From Bryoerythrophyllum caledonicum (taxonomy: Eukaryota; Streptophyta; Bryopsida; Pottiales; Pottiaceae), in the NCBI GenBank assembly GCA_963971425.1, contig OZ020518.1, forward strand, positions 759,001-823,000: a stretch of 64,000 bases of DNA. The letters are read 5' to 3'. The position numbers were made by a program, and so were the translations under genes. The notes below the pieces were generated by a model. It saw only the letters and a program-made list of their open reading frames with translations. It did no database searches and was not told the DNA's origin. Each line of letters opens with the position of its first letter. Positions within the stretch are counted from its first letter, which is position 1. Positions 25,031 through 37,165 of this stretch are shown here, in pieces.

Positions 25031-25758
25031 ATCTCGCAATGAAGTATCTTCTGAATAGTATTTGTATTTTGCAGTAGCTCGTATTTGAACATGTGCATTG
25101 GTTTTGTTTGTCACGTGTATGGCTAGTAGTCAATGCATGAGTGAATTTATCACTCGTACTTCTCTTCAATATACTAATTTATATTACAATGTATCATTTT
25201 TTCTTATACATTATTTTAACCGGCTTCAGAGATGCTATGTTAGCAACATGGAGAAGTTATGTCATGTATTGGCATCATATAACATCTCCAATTTTGAACC
25301 ATGCAAACTCCATGTGGAGAGATGGGGTATCTTAAACCATTGGACAATAGTTTATAATCAAATATTAGAGCATTAGAATATTATTTGTTCCAAATGTTGT
25401 TATTATAGCTATCACGATGAAATTATATGACTTCACATCCCTTACTATTGGACTTCACAATCATTGTAAGTTTTATCAAATTTTATTCAAATTTTTTATT
25501 TGATTGTGGACTCTGTAATTTCAACCTTTTAATAAATGGAAATAAAACCGCGAGTTGATAGTCGTGGACATGAGCGACGAAAGGGAGTCGCAAAAAAACG
25601 TCTATGGTTAGTGGTTCCACGGCTATAGGGTACCTTCTAAGTTAAAAAAATTCTTTGAATTTTTCTCGCAAACTTTGAGAGACTTATCGTTACTTTCCGT
25701 GAAAATTTTAAAAATCTGGAAAAAAACAACTTTTTTTTCTTGTTTTCAGACTATTTTC

Positions 25759-25794
25759 TGCTCGCCGCTCACCGCTCACCGCTCACAAGATAGC
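25759..25794. repeat. Right terminal inverted repeat of the Mutator-like element
   Basis: Reverse complement of the left end over about 36 bp with one mismatch, again made of GCTCACC/GCTCACA heptads. Confidence 0.8.
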
Positions 25795-27314
25795 GTCGCT
25801 GACTTTTTTTCCATCAATTATGAAGTCTTATTGCCATGAAGTCTTATTATATACTACCATTATTCAATATGTGTACTATAACAAACAAAAAGTGATGTAA
25901 ATAGCAACTAGATTACTCCCCAATTAATAAGATAGGGTTCCTATGTCAAATAAAGATATATTTGAAAGCATTGTAAATGCACTCGTTCAAATTATAACCA
26001 ACATGAACATGCACCAAGCCTCTTCTACTTACATGAAGCACAATTGAGTGACAACATACAATAGTTAGATTAACGTGTAACAATTTAGTAAGGGACATTT
26101 TGGATAAAATACTATATTTCTAGGATTCAATTTTTTACTTCAAATTATCATTAATTAAGGTTGAACTAAATATAAATAGGGGAAAGAATGTAAAAAGGCT
26201 GTTTAAGACACTTCAATAATTTCACTTTTTGTTTGGACCCTAGGCTTTCTTCTCCTTGTTCTAATATTCTCTTGCTATTTTTTAAGATTTTGGTACAACC
26301 TTTAATAAACCTTTGAATGTGTTTGTGAGCACGGTTTTTTTCATGTTTCCAATTCACTTTGACCATTTATAATTTCTATTGATGAATATGCATTTCAGAA
26401 AGATTTCTTGTCAAAAAACCTATACATATTAATCTAAAATTTAATAGGACCCTTATAAGCTAATCCTTGTTTTTGCTAAGAAGTGACGAGATGATCTTTG
26501 TATACCAGATATCTATTTGATTGTACCTATTTTGTTGTATTATCTATTTAATTGTACCTACTAATATATATCCCATCTCTCTACCCTTTATAAAGAACCA
26601 AAGTAGAACTAATTCGAACGGTCTTTTAACCTTAGAACCCAACCTACAAATTTCAAACTTCTCTTTCATCTTCCAACATGACTTTCAAAATAACTATCTA
26701 TGTGTACCAATACATCCATATTTTAGTACAATGTAAACCTAGACTTTAAATCGAAGCATGTTCCAAAGTAGTACATTTAGAGCCGCTTCACACCTAACGC
26801 TCAAGTTGAGAGGCCGTTGGTTTCCACTAATGAGATTGCTAGAATGGTCAAAGTTTGGCCTTTGGGCCTTCACACTTGTGCCCGAAGTCCAAAGGCCGTT
26901 GTCCTCCATTGTGCCTACATGGAAACAATTTTGCGGAGTTTTGGCGCCAAGGCGACGGCCTCTCGAGCAAAACTTGGGTCGCCCGTTTTAGTCAATCCAA
27001 ACTTTCTTCGAGAGTTTGTCGATTTTTTTAATAAAACAATCAATGGAGAGCCTTCCTTCCTCCTTCCTTCCTTAGATGTACATGCACGCAATTCTCCTTC
27101 TCTTATGGCAATTACAGTCTTTGTTTTAGCTTCCAACATGCGTTGTAATTGTTCTTTCGCTCCCATTTTTGAACATTTTGGCTCAATTTTTGGTTTTCAT
27201 GAGTGTAAGAATCCACTCATGGGTGAGGTTACATGCAAGGATGGTTGTAATGCTTCCAAAGTTCAACCGCATGGCCAGAGCTTGCCGCAAGAAATTCACT
27301 CAACTTTTTGCTTC
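25795..27314. other. No intact gene seen
   Basis: AT-rich sequence to about 26750. From 26758 the composition becomes gene-like, with short ORFs on both strands (for example 26817-27371 +). I recognise none of them. They may be decayed parts of the Harbinger-type element whose transposase fragment lies just to the right. Confidence 0.3.
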
Positions 27315-27584
27315 TTACGAAAAGGACAAATTGGCAAACACCAAAGTAGTACTCAAACCTATCCCAAATAAATCACCAATCCTAGCTAAAGTATTTTCAG
27401 TTGCTAATTGAGATAGCATTTTAGCAAGTTTATAATCAATGGTAATACTTTTCCTAAGAAATGTATACTTTCTTCTCAAAATAGGCCCCAAAAGATTACA
27501 TAAGTATTTAAAAGTAGATGGACTAACCATCATTTGTTTTTGAAATTCTCTCTCCAAATAAGACCCTATAAGACTATGCTCCAA
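27315..27584 (-). pseudogene. PIF/Harbinger transposase fragment
   Basis: A minus-strand open stretch reads MMVSPSTFKYLCNLLGPILRRK..ITIDYKLAKMLSQLATENTLARIGDLFGIGLST. This is the characteristic N-terminal helical region of plant Harbinger/PIF transposases (MSRSTF..LC..LGP, then a LATG-like LAT and a FGIGxST helix). The DDE catalytic part does not follow in frame, so this is a remnant. The neighbouring plus-strand open stretch 27949-28239 is unrecognised. Confidence 0.75.
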
Positions 27585-28415
27585 AAATCCTCCATACCTT
27601 TCAAATTACCAACAAGACCTCCCAAAACCCACCCTCCATCCTTGAGCAATAAATACGGCCATCATCATCATTTAGACATTTTGTCAAAATATTACAAGTT
27701 CTTGCCATGTCAAAATGCCCACTATAACATACTTCATTACCATGAAAACCAAAAGTAGATCAGGAATATGTTCCCTTCAAAGACTCCATGGTAAAAGAAT
27801 GAGAGAGAGGAAAAATTCAAAAAATTGATCCATTCATGTTTAAGAAATTATTGGAATCTTTGCAAATGGTATGGGGTTTGGCCTTTTGACTTGGCCATTG
27901 GGGCTTCACACCACGACCAACTAGAGGCTTCAATATGTATAAGTTTTAATGTATTTTTTCAGCAAAAAAGTTTGGTCTCTCCCCATTGTTTGGACTGAAA
28001 TTTTTGACGGACGGTCGCTCGACTTGGGCAAGTATGAAGCCGCCCTAAGGTGTACCATGCATGAAAACCATATCCCATATGATGGTGCTTACAAAATTCT
28101 TTTGAAAATCCACTCTAAATGTCCCGAGATTTTTACAGGTCTTCTTGTGCAGATATTCATAAATAACATGGGACAGTCACAGGATTGGCATGACAAGCCT
28201 CCAACTCAATTCACCAACCTGCATGATGACAAATTATAAACAAAATTTATGAAGAAGCTCTGAAAGGCTGGAGCAAGTCCATGTCCACATACAAGGGCAT
28301 GCATTTACGACATTAACAGTGACTTTAATTAAGCAGCTCTTCATGTGACAGGCCTGCCACACCATGAATTGTAAGTGCACATGTAATGCACCTGCCATAG
28401 CCACACTCATTTCAA

Positions 28416-28417
<2 letters not shown>

Positions 28418-28470
<53 letters not shown>

Positions 28471-28487
28471 GTATATGTATATGTATA
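28418..28487. repeat. (TA)n microsatellite
   Basis: About 70 bases of TA dinucleotides with a few interruptions by gtatat. Confidence 0.95.
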
Positions 28488-28820
28488 GAGCGAGCTATAC
28501 AGTATTAGTGTGGTGAATTTGTGTTGGCCCAGCATCATGCCTTATGAGAATGTGATAGCAGACTTGGTCTGGTAAAATGGGTTTGCTTCAATGCTTGCAC
28601 CATTGTAAACCTTTTGTGAGTGATATTGCACATGGATATGTGCAACAACAATCCACAATATATTTTGTTAGATAAAACCTTTCTCGAAAAGACCACAGCT
28701 GAAACTAGTTCGTCTTTGTAGACACCTGCAAAAACACCTAAAAAATCTTGTTTTGAGTGAGGCAGTTGAGCTTCTGGATACATACTGTGGGAACCATATT
28801 TTGAAGACTTTTTACTAGTA

Positions 28821-28941
28821 CAAATGGGGTTGGTTGCGACACTTTGATTTTGACACTTTCTGATGGAGTGGTGAACAAGTGTCAAAAACTTGTGTGTAGT
28901 ATAAAAGTGTTGAATTTAGAGTGTCAAATACACCCCATTTG
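28821..28941. mobile_element. Stowaway-like (Tc1/mariner) MITE, 121 bp
   Basis: The end CAAATGGGGT is mirrored by ACCCCATTTG, with TA directly outside each end (28819-28820 and 28942-28943). The arms pair imperfectly along most of their length. TA flanks and a hairpin form suit a Stowaway-type MITE, although the terminus is not the classic CTCCCTC. Confidence 0.5.
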
Positions 28942-28944
28942 TAC

Positions 28945-29990
28945 TCCATGGTCAAAGCAAAGCTTCATGACAGAGACTGAGGATGTGAATGACACACAGA
29001 TGAAGATGCAAACTTGCTTCAAAGCCCTACAATACCTAGCTTGCACAACCCAAGCAAGGACATCACCCCCTGATCACCATGGTCAGTCATTGCACTGCAG
29101 TGACATTGAAAGTTTCAGCCAAACTAACTAACTAATTCACATCTCATGCAGATGCAAAAAGAATCCCTGAATCATGTCCTGTAGAAATAAATGTATGTAT
29201 GAATTTGCAACCTCAGGAAGTTTGCCTTCCCAGGTGAAGGTCATCACAGCAGTACTAGCTCTGCAATTGATGACCCTCTGGCCTGCTTCTCATGTACACT
29301 AACTAAATATACGACCTAACCTAAAACTAAAATAAGATCCGGCCTAAAACTACACATTGAAGCCCTCCTTTCTTGGGTTCATCCAGTAAGAATGCAAGAT
29401 CAATTCTTATCACAATGCCGTGTCCATGACTCAGAAACACCTCCAAATCTGGCTACTAACCTTACATGTAGATGAATCAATCTAGCAAATAACATAAGAC
29501 TTCCTAAGTTGTGGTTATAGCAAAACTCTAGTCGTGAAGCACATTTACAAGAAGAGTGATAAGACTCCTTATCATGTAGCATAACTCTAATCATCGATAG
29601 TGATAAGACTCCCTATCTTGTAACATTGAACTCTAATCATAGAAAAGAGTCTATAAGTTGACATAGCTAGTGGTGAAGCAGATTGCAAGATGAGTGACAA
29701 GACTCCCTATCTTGTAGCATTGAATTCTAACCATGGAGAGTTACAAGATGAGTGGTAAGATTAACTACCTGGTACTCTACATAACTCTCCATAACTCTCC
29801 ATAACTCTAGTCATGGAGGGTTCCAAATTGAGTAATAGTCTCACTAACTTGTAGGCTCATTCAACTCTAATCATAGAATAGAGCCACTTCTTGCAAATGG
29901 AAACTCCGACACCGCGTCAATGATATCGACGTGTGATCGACGAGCCAACTTCGTGAGAAGTGAAAGAATATTATGTTGTAAACTACGAGA
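28945..29990. repeat. Intergenic, with degenerate repeats
   Basis: From about 29500 to 29890, phrases such as aagactccctatcttgtagc and aactctaatcatagaa recur five or more times at irregular 60-110 bp spacing. A short triplicate of ccataactct lies at about 29780-29810. No gene seen. Confidence 0.45.
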
Positions 29991-29996
29991 CCATGA

Positions 29997-30326
29997 TCAC
30001 CATCCCTGCGGCCACCGCTTGGTCGGATCGAACTGGTACTCGTCAGCCGGCGGTCGCCCCATCCACGCCCACGCGTTATGGCTCTTGGACTTGGCCAAAC
30101 CTATCTCCTTGACCTCGCGCCCGGGCCGCTTCAACCAACTCCACCGCGTCCCGGGATGCTTCCCCATCTCGAACCGGCCCTCCAGTGCGTCGTCGTCGGG
30201 GTGCATCAGGCGTACGTACGTGGTGTCGGCCATTGTGTGCAGCGGCACCTCCTCGCTCAGCAGCGGCCGTGGCGAGAATCCTGACCCCTTCCTCTTACCG
30301 TCGAATCTCATCCTAGCAACCTGCAT
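29997..30326 (-). CDS. Small conserved-looking protein of unknown function (109 aa)
   Basis: ATG at 30326-30324 and TGA at 29999-29997 in a GC-rich island that contrasts with the AT-rich surroundings, which supports real coding. The product begins MQVARMRFDGKRKGSGFS and is rich in Trp, Arg, Lys and Pro. It ends in DPTKRWPQGW. No signal peptide or membrane segment is obvious. An upstream exon is possible, since cag splice-acceptor candidates lie at the start codon (tgcag before and within the first codons). I do not recognise the family. Confidence 0.5.
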   Translation of the reverse strand: MQVARMRFDGKRKGSGFSPRPLLSEEVPLHTMADTTYVRLMHPDDDALEGRFEMGKHPGTRWSWLKRPGREVKEIGLAKSKSHNAWAWMGRPPADEYQFDPTKRWPQGW

Positions 30327-30616
30327 TTCGCTGCAACGGACGTGATCATTTGGCGCGGTTTATGTGAATGACCAGGTGGGAGTGGAATGTGGAAAGAATG
30401 GATTGCAAGCGCAGAGCGGCGGGATCACGTCGGAGTATGAGCTCATAGCGTGCCTGGAACAGGGTGTCGTTTCCCTCTCTTTGCAGCTTCTCTTGACGGT
30501 GGAGCTGTGAGGTGCCAACAGTGGAGGAGGATTCTGGCCTGGTTTTGTGGGTGACGATGGATGTGAATTGTTACTGAGGTGATTATGGATTGTTGCTTAT
30601 TCATGGTGTAACAGAA

Positions 30617-30983
30617 ATTACCTAGGTCCATAACGCTAAACTGTGGTGGGGGAGCACATTGAGAAAGGGCCCTACCAAAATTCAAAAGGTGTGGAATTCA
30701 TTGAAACCGCCCTCCTTGTGTTCAACTTCACCTAAAGCACCAACACCGTTCGGTACACTGCGGCCCATGGCGGGATGTGTTGTAGCAGATGTGGGGCCGG
30801 GTGGGTTGTTGCTACTCACATCCACACTATGTCTCCACCACTCTAGTGTGTCGCCCTTGCAATGCATTCCGACACACCTCCTCGTAGAGCCTACGATGGA
30901 TTTAGCAACTCCTTGTTCAATGGAGGTTTGGCGTGCAAAAAATTCTACGGCGTCATCCTGTGGAATGGCCTTCCAATGCCGTA
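30617..30983 (-). repeat. Duplicated coding-like segment, copy L
   Basis: About 365 bp, beginning attacctaggtc on the plus strand, recurs at 37546-37935. On the minus strand both copies stay open over about 100 codons and translate similarly (HWxAIPQDDxVxFFARQ, then CVGMxCKxDTLEWW and GGFNEFHTF). Substitutions appear concentrated at silent or mild positions. I do not recognise the protein. It could be an exon of a multicopy gene or of a transposon. Confidence 0.6.
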
Positions 30984-32082
30984 TTAACCCCTAAAAGCCC
31001 AAGGCATTTTCCCTCATGAAACACTCCAAAACTACCATCATCAACAAGTGGCAACGAAATCTAACATTAAAGTCTAATTTTAGACTTTAAACCATACATT
31101 CTTAAAATAGACACATATATAAACTTACAATACAAATTTGGTTGCAATCCTCCGCACGGATGTGAAGATTATAGCGTTGTGCAAAGAAAAGTATTTTCCC
31201 CCCCTTGCCCAGCAAGGTCAACCTACTTTGACTAGGCATATCTTCTAGTTTTTACATTGAAATGTGATCAAATCTTTTACCAACATGACTTACATGTTGT
31301 TAGCTATTTGTGCGCAAAATTTGAGGTCAATTCAAGGGGTAATAGATGTAGAAATATACACTTTAGTGAAAGGGGGTACAAAATGATGACAATTACTACA
31401 TAAGTGATATGAAATTGTTTGTTTCATACAAGTTGTTGCATTTGAGAATCCCAATGGTGGAAACTTTCAATTTATTTTTTCACTAATTTTAGAAAAAGAT
31501 ACACCTAAAATTAATAAATCCATAATTTTCATGAATATATGGAATAAATAAAGCATTATGGGAAAAGGCAGTGCTTGAAATTGGGTGGCCACTTTGACCC
31601 GTTGTTGACCGCCTTCGCAGTTGGGAAAATAAAAAATAAAAAATAAAAAAATAATTGGCTGGCCCGCTCTTCGTGCGAGACGCTGGCAGGCCAGTTGTCA
31701 GCTGGTTGTTTGTTGTTTTTTTAAAATTATTTTAATAACTCTTTCAGTAATTTTCAAAGTTTTTTCTACTTGGACTTCGTGCATAGAAGTTTGGACTCCT
31801 TTCCTTGCCCTTTCTGTCCCAAAATTCTGCCCCATTTTTTCTTCAAATTGCATTGGTTGACATGGTTGCCCCTATGGTCCAAACTCCCCATTTTGACCTT
31901 TGAAGGCTAATAACTTTTGAATCAAAAGTCCAAAATCATATTTGAAAAATTCCCCATATAGATTTCATTAAGGACAATGCAGTGTAAAATTTTCATAAGA
32001 ATCGGAGTATTTTTCCACTCAAAGGTACATGCCCAAAATCCAAAACGTACGCCCGAAGTACACTTGGGTTCTTAGGAGTTAA
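30984..32082. mobile_element. TTAA-flanked piggyBac-like element, copy 2
   Basis: The ends are TTAACCCCTAAAAGCCCAAG (30984) and, reverse-complemented, TTAACTCCTAAGAACCCAAG (to 32082). The right arm also shares TTTTGGATTTTGGGCATGTA (reverse strand) with the left arm of the copy at 44465. No ORF. The right TTAA directly abuts the copia LTR at 32083. Confidence 0.65.
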
Positions 32083-32467
32083 TGTTTAAAGAAGTAGAGA
32101 GATGGTTGCACAAACAAGTGAAAGATACATAAGGTAGTATTGTACAAACAATGCTTGGAGTGAGATGTTGTCTTCTTTCAAAGGCCTTTACTTATACTAT
32201 CACTTAATGGCGTCTCATGCATCTTATAAATGACTTCTCAAGCAACTTGCAAGCCCATCTATGCCAACTCATGGCCACCCACTTGTCCTTGCTTATTCCA
32301 AGCAAAACATGTGGGTTGGTTCTACCTCTTTGACCTTGCGCCATACATGTACCTCTCAAGTTCCTTTCACATCTTCTTCTTTTCTCCCAATTTACTTTTC
32401 CCTCTAAATCTGCCTCAATAATTATTTACAATGTCATAATAACTACAAGCAACTCTGAACTCCAACA
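32083..32467 (-). repeat. Copia LTR (3' LTR of the minus-strand element)
   Basis: Begins TGTTTAAAGAAGTAG and ends CTCCAACA on the plus strand. It matches 37166-37545 along its length. TG..CA ends are intact. Confidence 0.9.
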
Positions 32468-32477
32468 CTCCCACTTT
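32468..32477 (-). promoter_or_regulatory. Polypurine tract of the copia element
   Basis: Minus strand AAAGTGGGAG lies directly before the 3' LTR start TGTTGGAGTT. This is where plus-strand DNA synthesis is primed. Confidence 0.8.
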
Positions 32478-35400
32478 GTCAGTAGTTACTATCTCGCAAT
32501 TCCATCTCATTACTAACCTTTGATGTCGCTCTCTCGCAAGTGCCTTCGTCAACACATTGGCCACAATGTCTTCCGTTGGCCAATACTTCAAGCTATTCTC
32601 GCCGCTCTCCAACTTCTCTCGAACGAAGTGATGTTGTACATCAATGTGCTCCGTGTGTGAGTGGTGTGTACGGTTCTTTGCAAGAGCTACGCACCATTTG
32701 TTATTACACATGATGGTTGTTCTACATTCTTGAATAAACCCCACATCCGCCAAGAGCTTGCGAAGCCAAATGGCCTCCTTTGTACTTTGGCTAGTTGCCA
32801 TGTACTCCGCCTCCTTCATGGAGAAGACAATGGAGGGTTGCCTCTTGCAATTCCAAGAGATGGCACCATCTTCTACAAAAAAACACATATTTCCTTGTAG
32901 AACGACGATCGTTCGCATCTCCAATCCAATGCGCATTGAAATAGCCCCTCATAGCAATGTTATTACCGCCAAGCTATAATTTGTTGTTCTAGGTACCTTG
33001 CAAGTACCGCATGATGCATTTTACCGCACTCCAATAAGATGGACCAACCTAAGACATGAAGTGGCTCACCATGCTCACCGCAAAAGCAAGGTCAGCCCGT
33101 GTGGCCACCATGGCATACATCAATGATCCAACTCCACTCTTGTATGACAAGCCTTCCATCTCACCTTGAATGACTTGAAACTCTTCCCCCAAAAACTTCA
33201 ACAACTTGACATTCACATCGAGAGGAGTATCGATGGGCTTGCATTCCTCTATGTTGAAGCGCTTGAGCACCTCCTCAACATACTTCTTTTAGCTCATGGT
33301 GATGGTGCGTGCCTTGCGGTCTCTCACAAATTCCACACCAAGACAATACTTTAACTCACCAAGATCGTTCAACTCAAATTCCGTGTTGGGCTAACCTTTG
33401 AGCCACGCTAACTTAGCCAAAAGGCTAGCCAATGTGATCAAGTCATCCACATAGATGAGGACTGTTAACCAGTACTCATCCGTTTGCTTGATATATAATA
33501 AGTGATACGCTTCACTTCTTGTAAAGCTCTATTTGATGGAAAATGAATCGATCCGTTAGTACCAAGCCCTTGGAGATTGCTTAAGTTCGTACAACAACTT
33601 CTTGAGCTTGCACACAAGCTGCTCAAAGTCCCTCTTCTCAAAACCTTGCGATTGGCTGATGAAGATGTTCTCTTCCAAATAGCCATTCAAAAATGCGGTC
33701 TTCACGTCTATTTGATGGATCTCTAAATCCAATGCGGCTCCAAGCGCAAGGATGTACCTAATGGTGTTGAACTTTGCAACGGGAGCAAAGGTCTCGAAAC
33801 AATCCGCTCCTTCAACTTGAGAGTATCTCTTTGCCACCAACCGCGCCTTGTGGCGCACAACTTGACCCGAAGCATTATTTTTTGTGCCAAACACCCACTT
33901 GCATCCGTCGCTCTTGCGACCCTTTGGAAGGAGAGCCAACTCCCAAGTTTCATTTGCCATGAGCGAGTCATACTCCTCTTGTATGGCCGCCTCCCACTTG
34001 CTCGCATCCTCGGATTGCATGGCTTCACACACGTTTAATGGATCCACATTGGCCCTATTCCATCAACACCTACATCGTGGCTCCTACTATCCTCATCAAC
34101 AGTTGGTGTTGATGTAGGTGTTGTTGAATGCCCCATGGTTGCACCTCCTTCAACACCATCCACCATCTTCTCCTTCTTGGGATCACTATCACCTGTGGTA
34201 CTTGATTTGGAAGATTCGTACACCAAAAGCAACGAAGGCGTCTCACTACTCCTACTTGAACTCATTTTCAAACCATGACCAACACTTGAGCTATCTTCAA
34301 CAAACACCACATCATGACTCCAAATTATCTTCTTCGTCTCAACACACATGAGGCGACATGCCTTGGTGCCCTCGCAATAACCAACAAACAAACATTTTGT
34401 GCCTTTTGCATTGAGTTTACCCCTCTTTGCATTCGGCACCATTGCATATGCAATACATCCAAACACACGCATGTGTGCAATGCATGGCTTGCGGCCGCTC
34501 CAAGCCTCTTGTGGTGTGATGGTGACAAGAACCTTTATTGGGCATCAATTGTGGATGTCCACCGCATTGGTCATCGCTTCCGCTCAAAAAGCAAGTTTGA
34601 GCCGTTGAGTATAGATCATACTCCTTGCCATCTCCACAATGGAGCAGTTAGCTCGCTCCGCCACTCCGTTTTGCTCCGTTGTGTACAATGTTGATGGTTG
34701 CCTCTTGATGCCGTGATGCTTCAAGTAGCCTTCAAATTCATTAGAAATGAACTCTCCACCATTGACGGACCAAAACACCTTGATCTTATGCTCCGATTGC
34801 TTCTCCGGAAGCACCTTGAACTCCTTGAACTTCTCAAGGCACTCCCCTTTTGTCTTCAACGTGTACAACCACACCTTCCTTAAAAAGTTTTCAATGAAGG
34901 TCACAAAGTACCTTGCACTGCCAATGGACGTGGTCCTCATGGAGCCGCACACATCCAAATGTACAATTTCCAAGGCTTTGTGGCACGAGTCCCTTCATCC
35001 TTTGAAAATATTGCCCTATGTTGGTTGCCTTGCACACACCCTTCACAAAATGACATAGATGACTCATCTTTGCCAAGGGTCATCTCACTTACCATGCTTT
35101 GAAACAAATGCACACTTCTCACGTTCAAATGACCAAGTCAACGATGTCTAGGCTCCATGGCGCCATTCTTGCTTCATGATTGTGCCAAATTTGTGGCATC
35201 CGCCTCATACACCTTGGTGGAGGCCACTTGGTACAAGTTGTCTTCACAACGTGCCACCTCAAGTACATCTCCATTTGGTGCCTTCATTTTGTACCCATGC
35301 AAATTGAATTGCACGTTCATACCGCATGACACAAGTTTGCTCACCAAGAGCAAGTTTGCTTGCAACTTGGGCACATAAAAGACGTCCTTGATTGTCTGTA

Positions 35401-36411
35401 TCTTCAACCGCCCCCTCACAAGTACTTCGACAACAATAGATCCGATGCCAACGGCCTCCACAATACAATCATCACCCAAATGCACGTTGCGTAATGGAAT
35501 TACTTCATACGTATGAAATGATTTCCGATGTGGTGTCATGTGTTTTAAGGCGTCCAAATCCAAAATCCACTTACAAATGAACTTTGAATGAGGTCCATCT
35601 TGAGTTGCAAATGCGTAGTCATCGTCTTCCTTAGCATGGTTGGCATTTTCTTTCTCCTTTGTTTGGTTTACGATTCCGCTCCCCTTTCTTCACCATGTAG
35701 CAATTTTGTGCAAAATGGCCCGGTTTGCCACAATTATAACATACCTTGACCATGTCATGTGAGGATGAGCTACCCCCTTACTTTGCCTTGATACCAAGGT
35801 TGCATCATCGTCATGCGCCTCCTTCTCCTTGTGCTTAGACACTTCGTGCATCATCCGTACAACCACAAACTCCATGGTAAGGTCCTTCATGCGCAATGTC
35901 TCCAAGGCGGTGATCAAGTGCTCAAATGAAGGCAGCAAGCTCTCAAGCAACGTCATCACCACATCTTCATCTATGACGGTTACCTCCAAATAATTGAGTT
36001 GATCCGCAAATGCCTTGACTTGGTTGATGTGGGTCAACAAGTCATCACCTTCTTGCATCTTGATTGTGAAGAACTTGCGACAAATGAAAAGGACGTTGGA
36101 CAAGCTCATTGTTTCGTAGATGTTGCACAAAGTCTTGCATGCTTCCGCCGCTCCTTTGTCAGTCTTATGTGGGCAAGTTGGTTGTCCACCAAATTGAGCC
36201 CAATGATGGACATGGCTTTCTTCATACGTTGATTGTAATCTTTTATCACCTTTGGATCATCGTCGAATGATGGAGGTTCCTCCATCTCCTCAACAATCTC
36301 CTAAAGGTCCATGGACTCCAACACCATCTCTATCTTGAACTTCCAAAGGTTGAAGTTGTCCCCCTTGAACTTGTCAATGACTCTAGCACTCTCATTCTCA
36401 AATGTTACCAT
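32478..36411 (-). pseudogene. Copia gag-pol polyprotein, broken
   Basis: Gag starts at the ATG 36411-36409 and shows the UBN2-type region (36411-35740; stop in the MDL*EIVEEMEE stretch and a frame slip near 36130). A CCHC knuckle CYNCGKPGHFAQNC follows at about 35700-35745. The protease/pre-integrase segment 35563-35174 has DLDALKHMT in place of the active DSGA. Integrase 34973-34584 keeps LDVCG and QNGVAER but has WSVNGGEF instead of the usual SDNGGEF. Reverse transcriptase 34047-33049 has DVKTAFLNG and, at about 33440-33455, YVDD. RNase H 32936-32478 shows AEYMA and the TEHIDVQHHFVRE pattern. The lost catalytic residues in protease and integrase confirm a dead copy. Confidence 0.9.
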
Positions 36412-37165
36412 GCTGACACTCAAATGGTCAAGATCAACCCTTTTATGTTTCTAATGTGCACTAATGCACCTCAATCACTCAATTGAACCCCTTCTAGGCT
36501 CTCAAATGAATAACTAAGCACCTTACACACTCAAATCAACCCCTTCAAGGCTCTTATGTGCAAAAACAATCAAATGAGCCACTTCTAAGTTCAAATATCC
36601 AAAGGTACTATTCAAACACTTAAGTCACTCCTTCTAGACTCAAATGTAGACCATTGCACCTCATTCAAACATATCAGCCCTTTATTTCCTCATGCATGCA
36701 CTTCAATTACCTCAATGAACTCACGTAGACTCCAATGTGCAACTAAGCACCTCAATTATTCAAATTGGCACTTTTGGAAAGCAAACAAACACATCCACTA
36801 TGAATGAACACTTACAATGTTCAAAAGCTTGAATGTGCAGAACCGCAGCTCTTTGCAACTTCTACAGCCTTCCCTAATCGCCTCTAATTCTCCAAATGAG
36901 CCCTTGTGCACCACCAAAGCACCAAAGCCTCGCTTCGGCACCACCGAAACTTTAAAATCTTCCTCGTACGATATCGAAGCTCCAAAGCCTTCTTTCTACA
37001 CCACCAAAGCTCCAATAGCCGTCCTTGCGCACCTCCAAAGTTTAAAATCAGCCCTTGTGCACTCAAACATTCAAACTCACTCAAGACCTCCTCCAAACAA
37101 CTTAGCAATAAAACTCGTCACTTGCAACTCCTATGAGTGTGCCCATAACCTACTTCTTTTATTGA
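36412..37165. other. Copia 5' untranslated leader
   Basis: Between the right LTR and the gag start (minus strand). It contains loosely repeated phrases (ctcaaatg..cacctca; ccaccaaagc) but no recognised site. Confidence 0.6.

Larger units (their letters stand above)
12961..25794. mobile_element. Mutator-like DNA transposon, 12.8 kb, carrying a ParB-methyltransferase gene
   Basis: The ends GCTATCTTGTGAGCGGTGAG at 12961 and its reverse complement ending at 25794 match over about 36 bp with one mismatch. The termini consist of 7-bp repeats (GTGAGCG, GCGAGCG). A second inverted match lies inside: cctatagccgtgg at about 13170 and ccacggctatagg at about 25617. Two divergent genes lie between: a SWIM-finger transposase (+, right half) and a methyltransferase-like gene (-, left half). 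There is no exact 9-bp duplication next to the termini. A 12-bp direct repeat ACTTTTTTTCCA sits 5 bp outside the left end (12944-12955) and 7 bp outside the right end (25802-25813). Both genes have premature stops, so the copy is inactive. Mutator assignment rests on the SWIM finger, the transposase pattern and the termini. Confidence 0.75.

Noticed and set aside
32078..32082. GTTAA as the copia target duplication
   Set aside because: It does not match the right flank ATTAC, and these bases belong to the terminus of the adjacent TTAA element.
33774..35378. Several plus-strand ORFs within the copia element
   Set aside because: Antisense shadows of the minus-strand pol gene.
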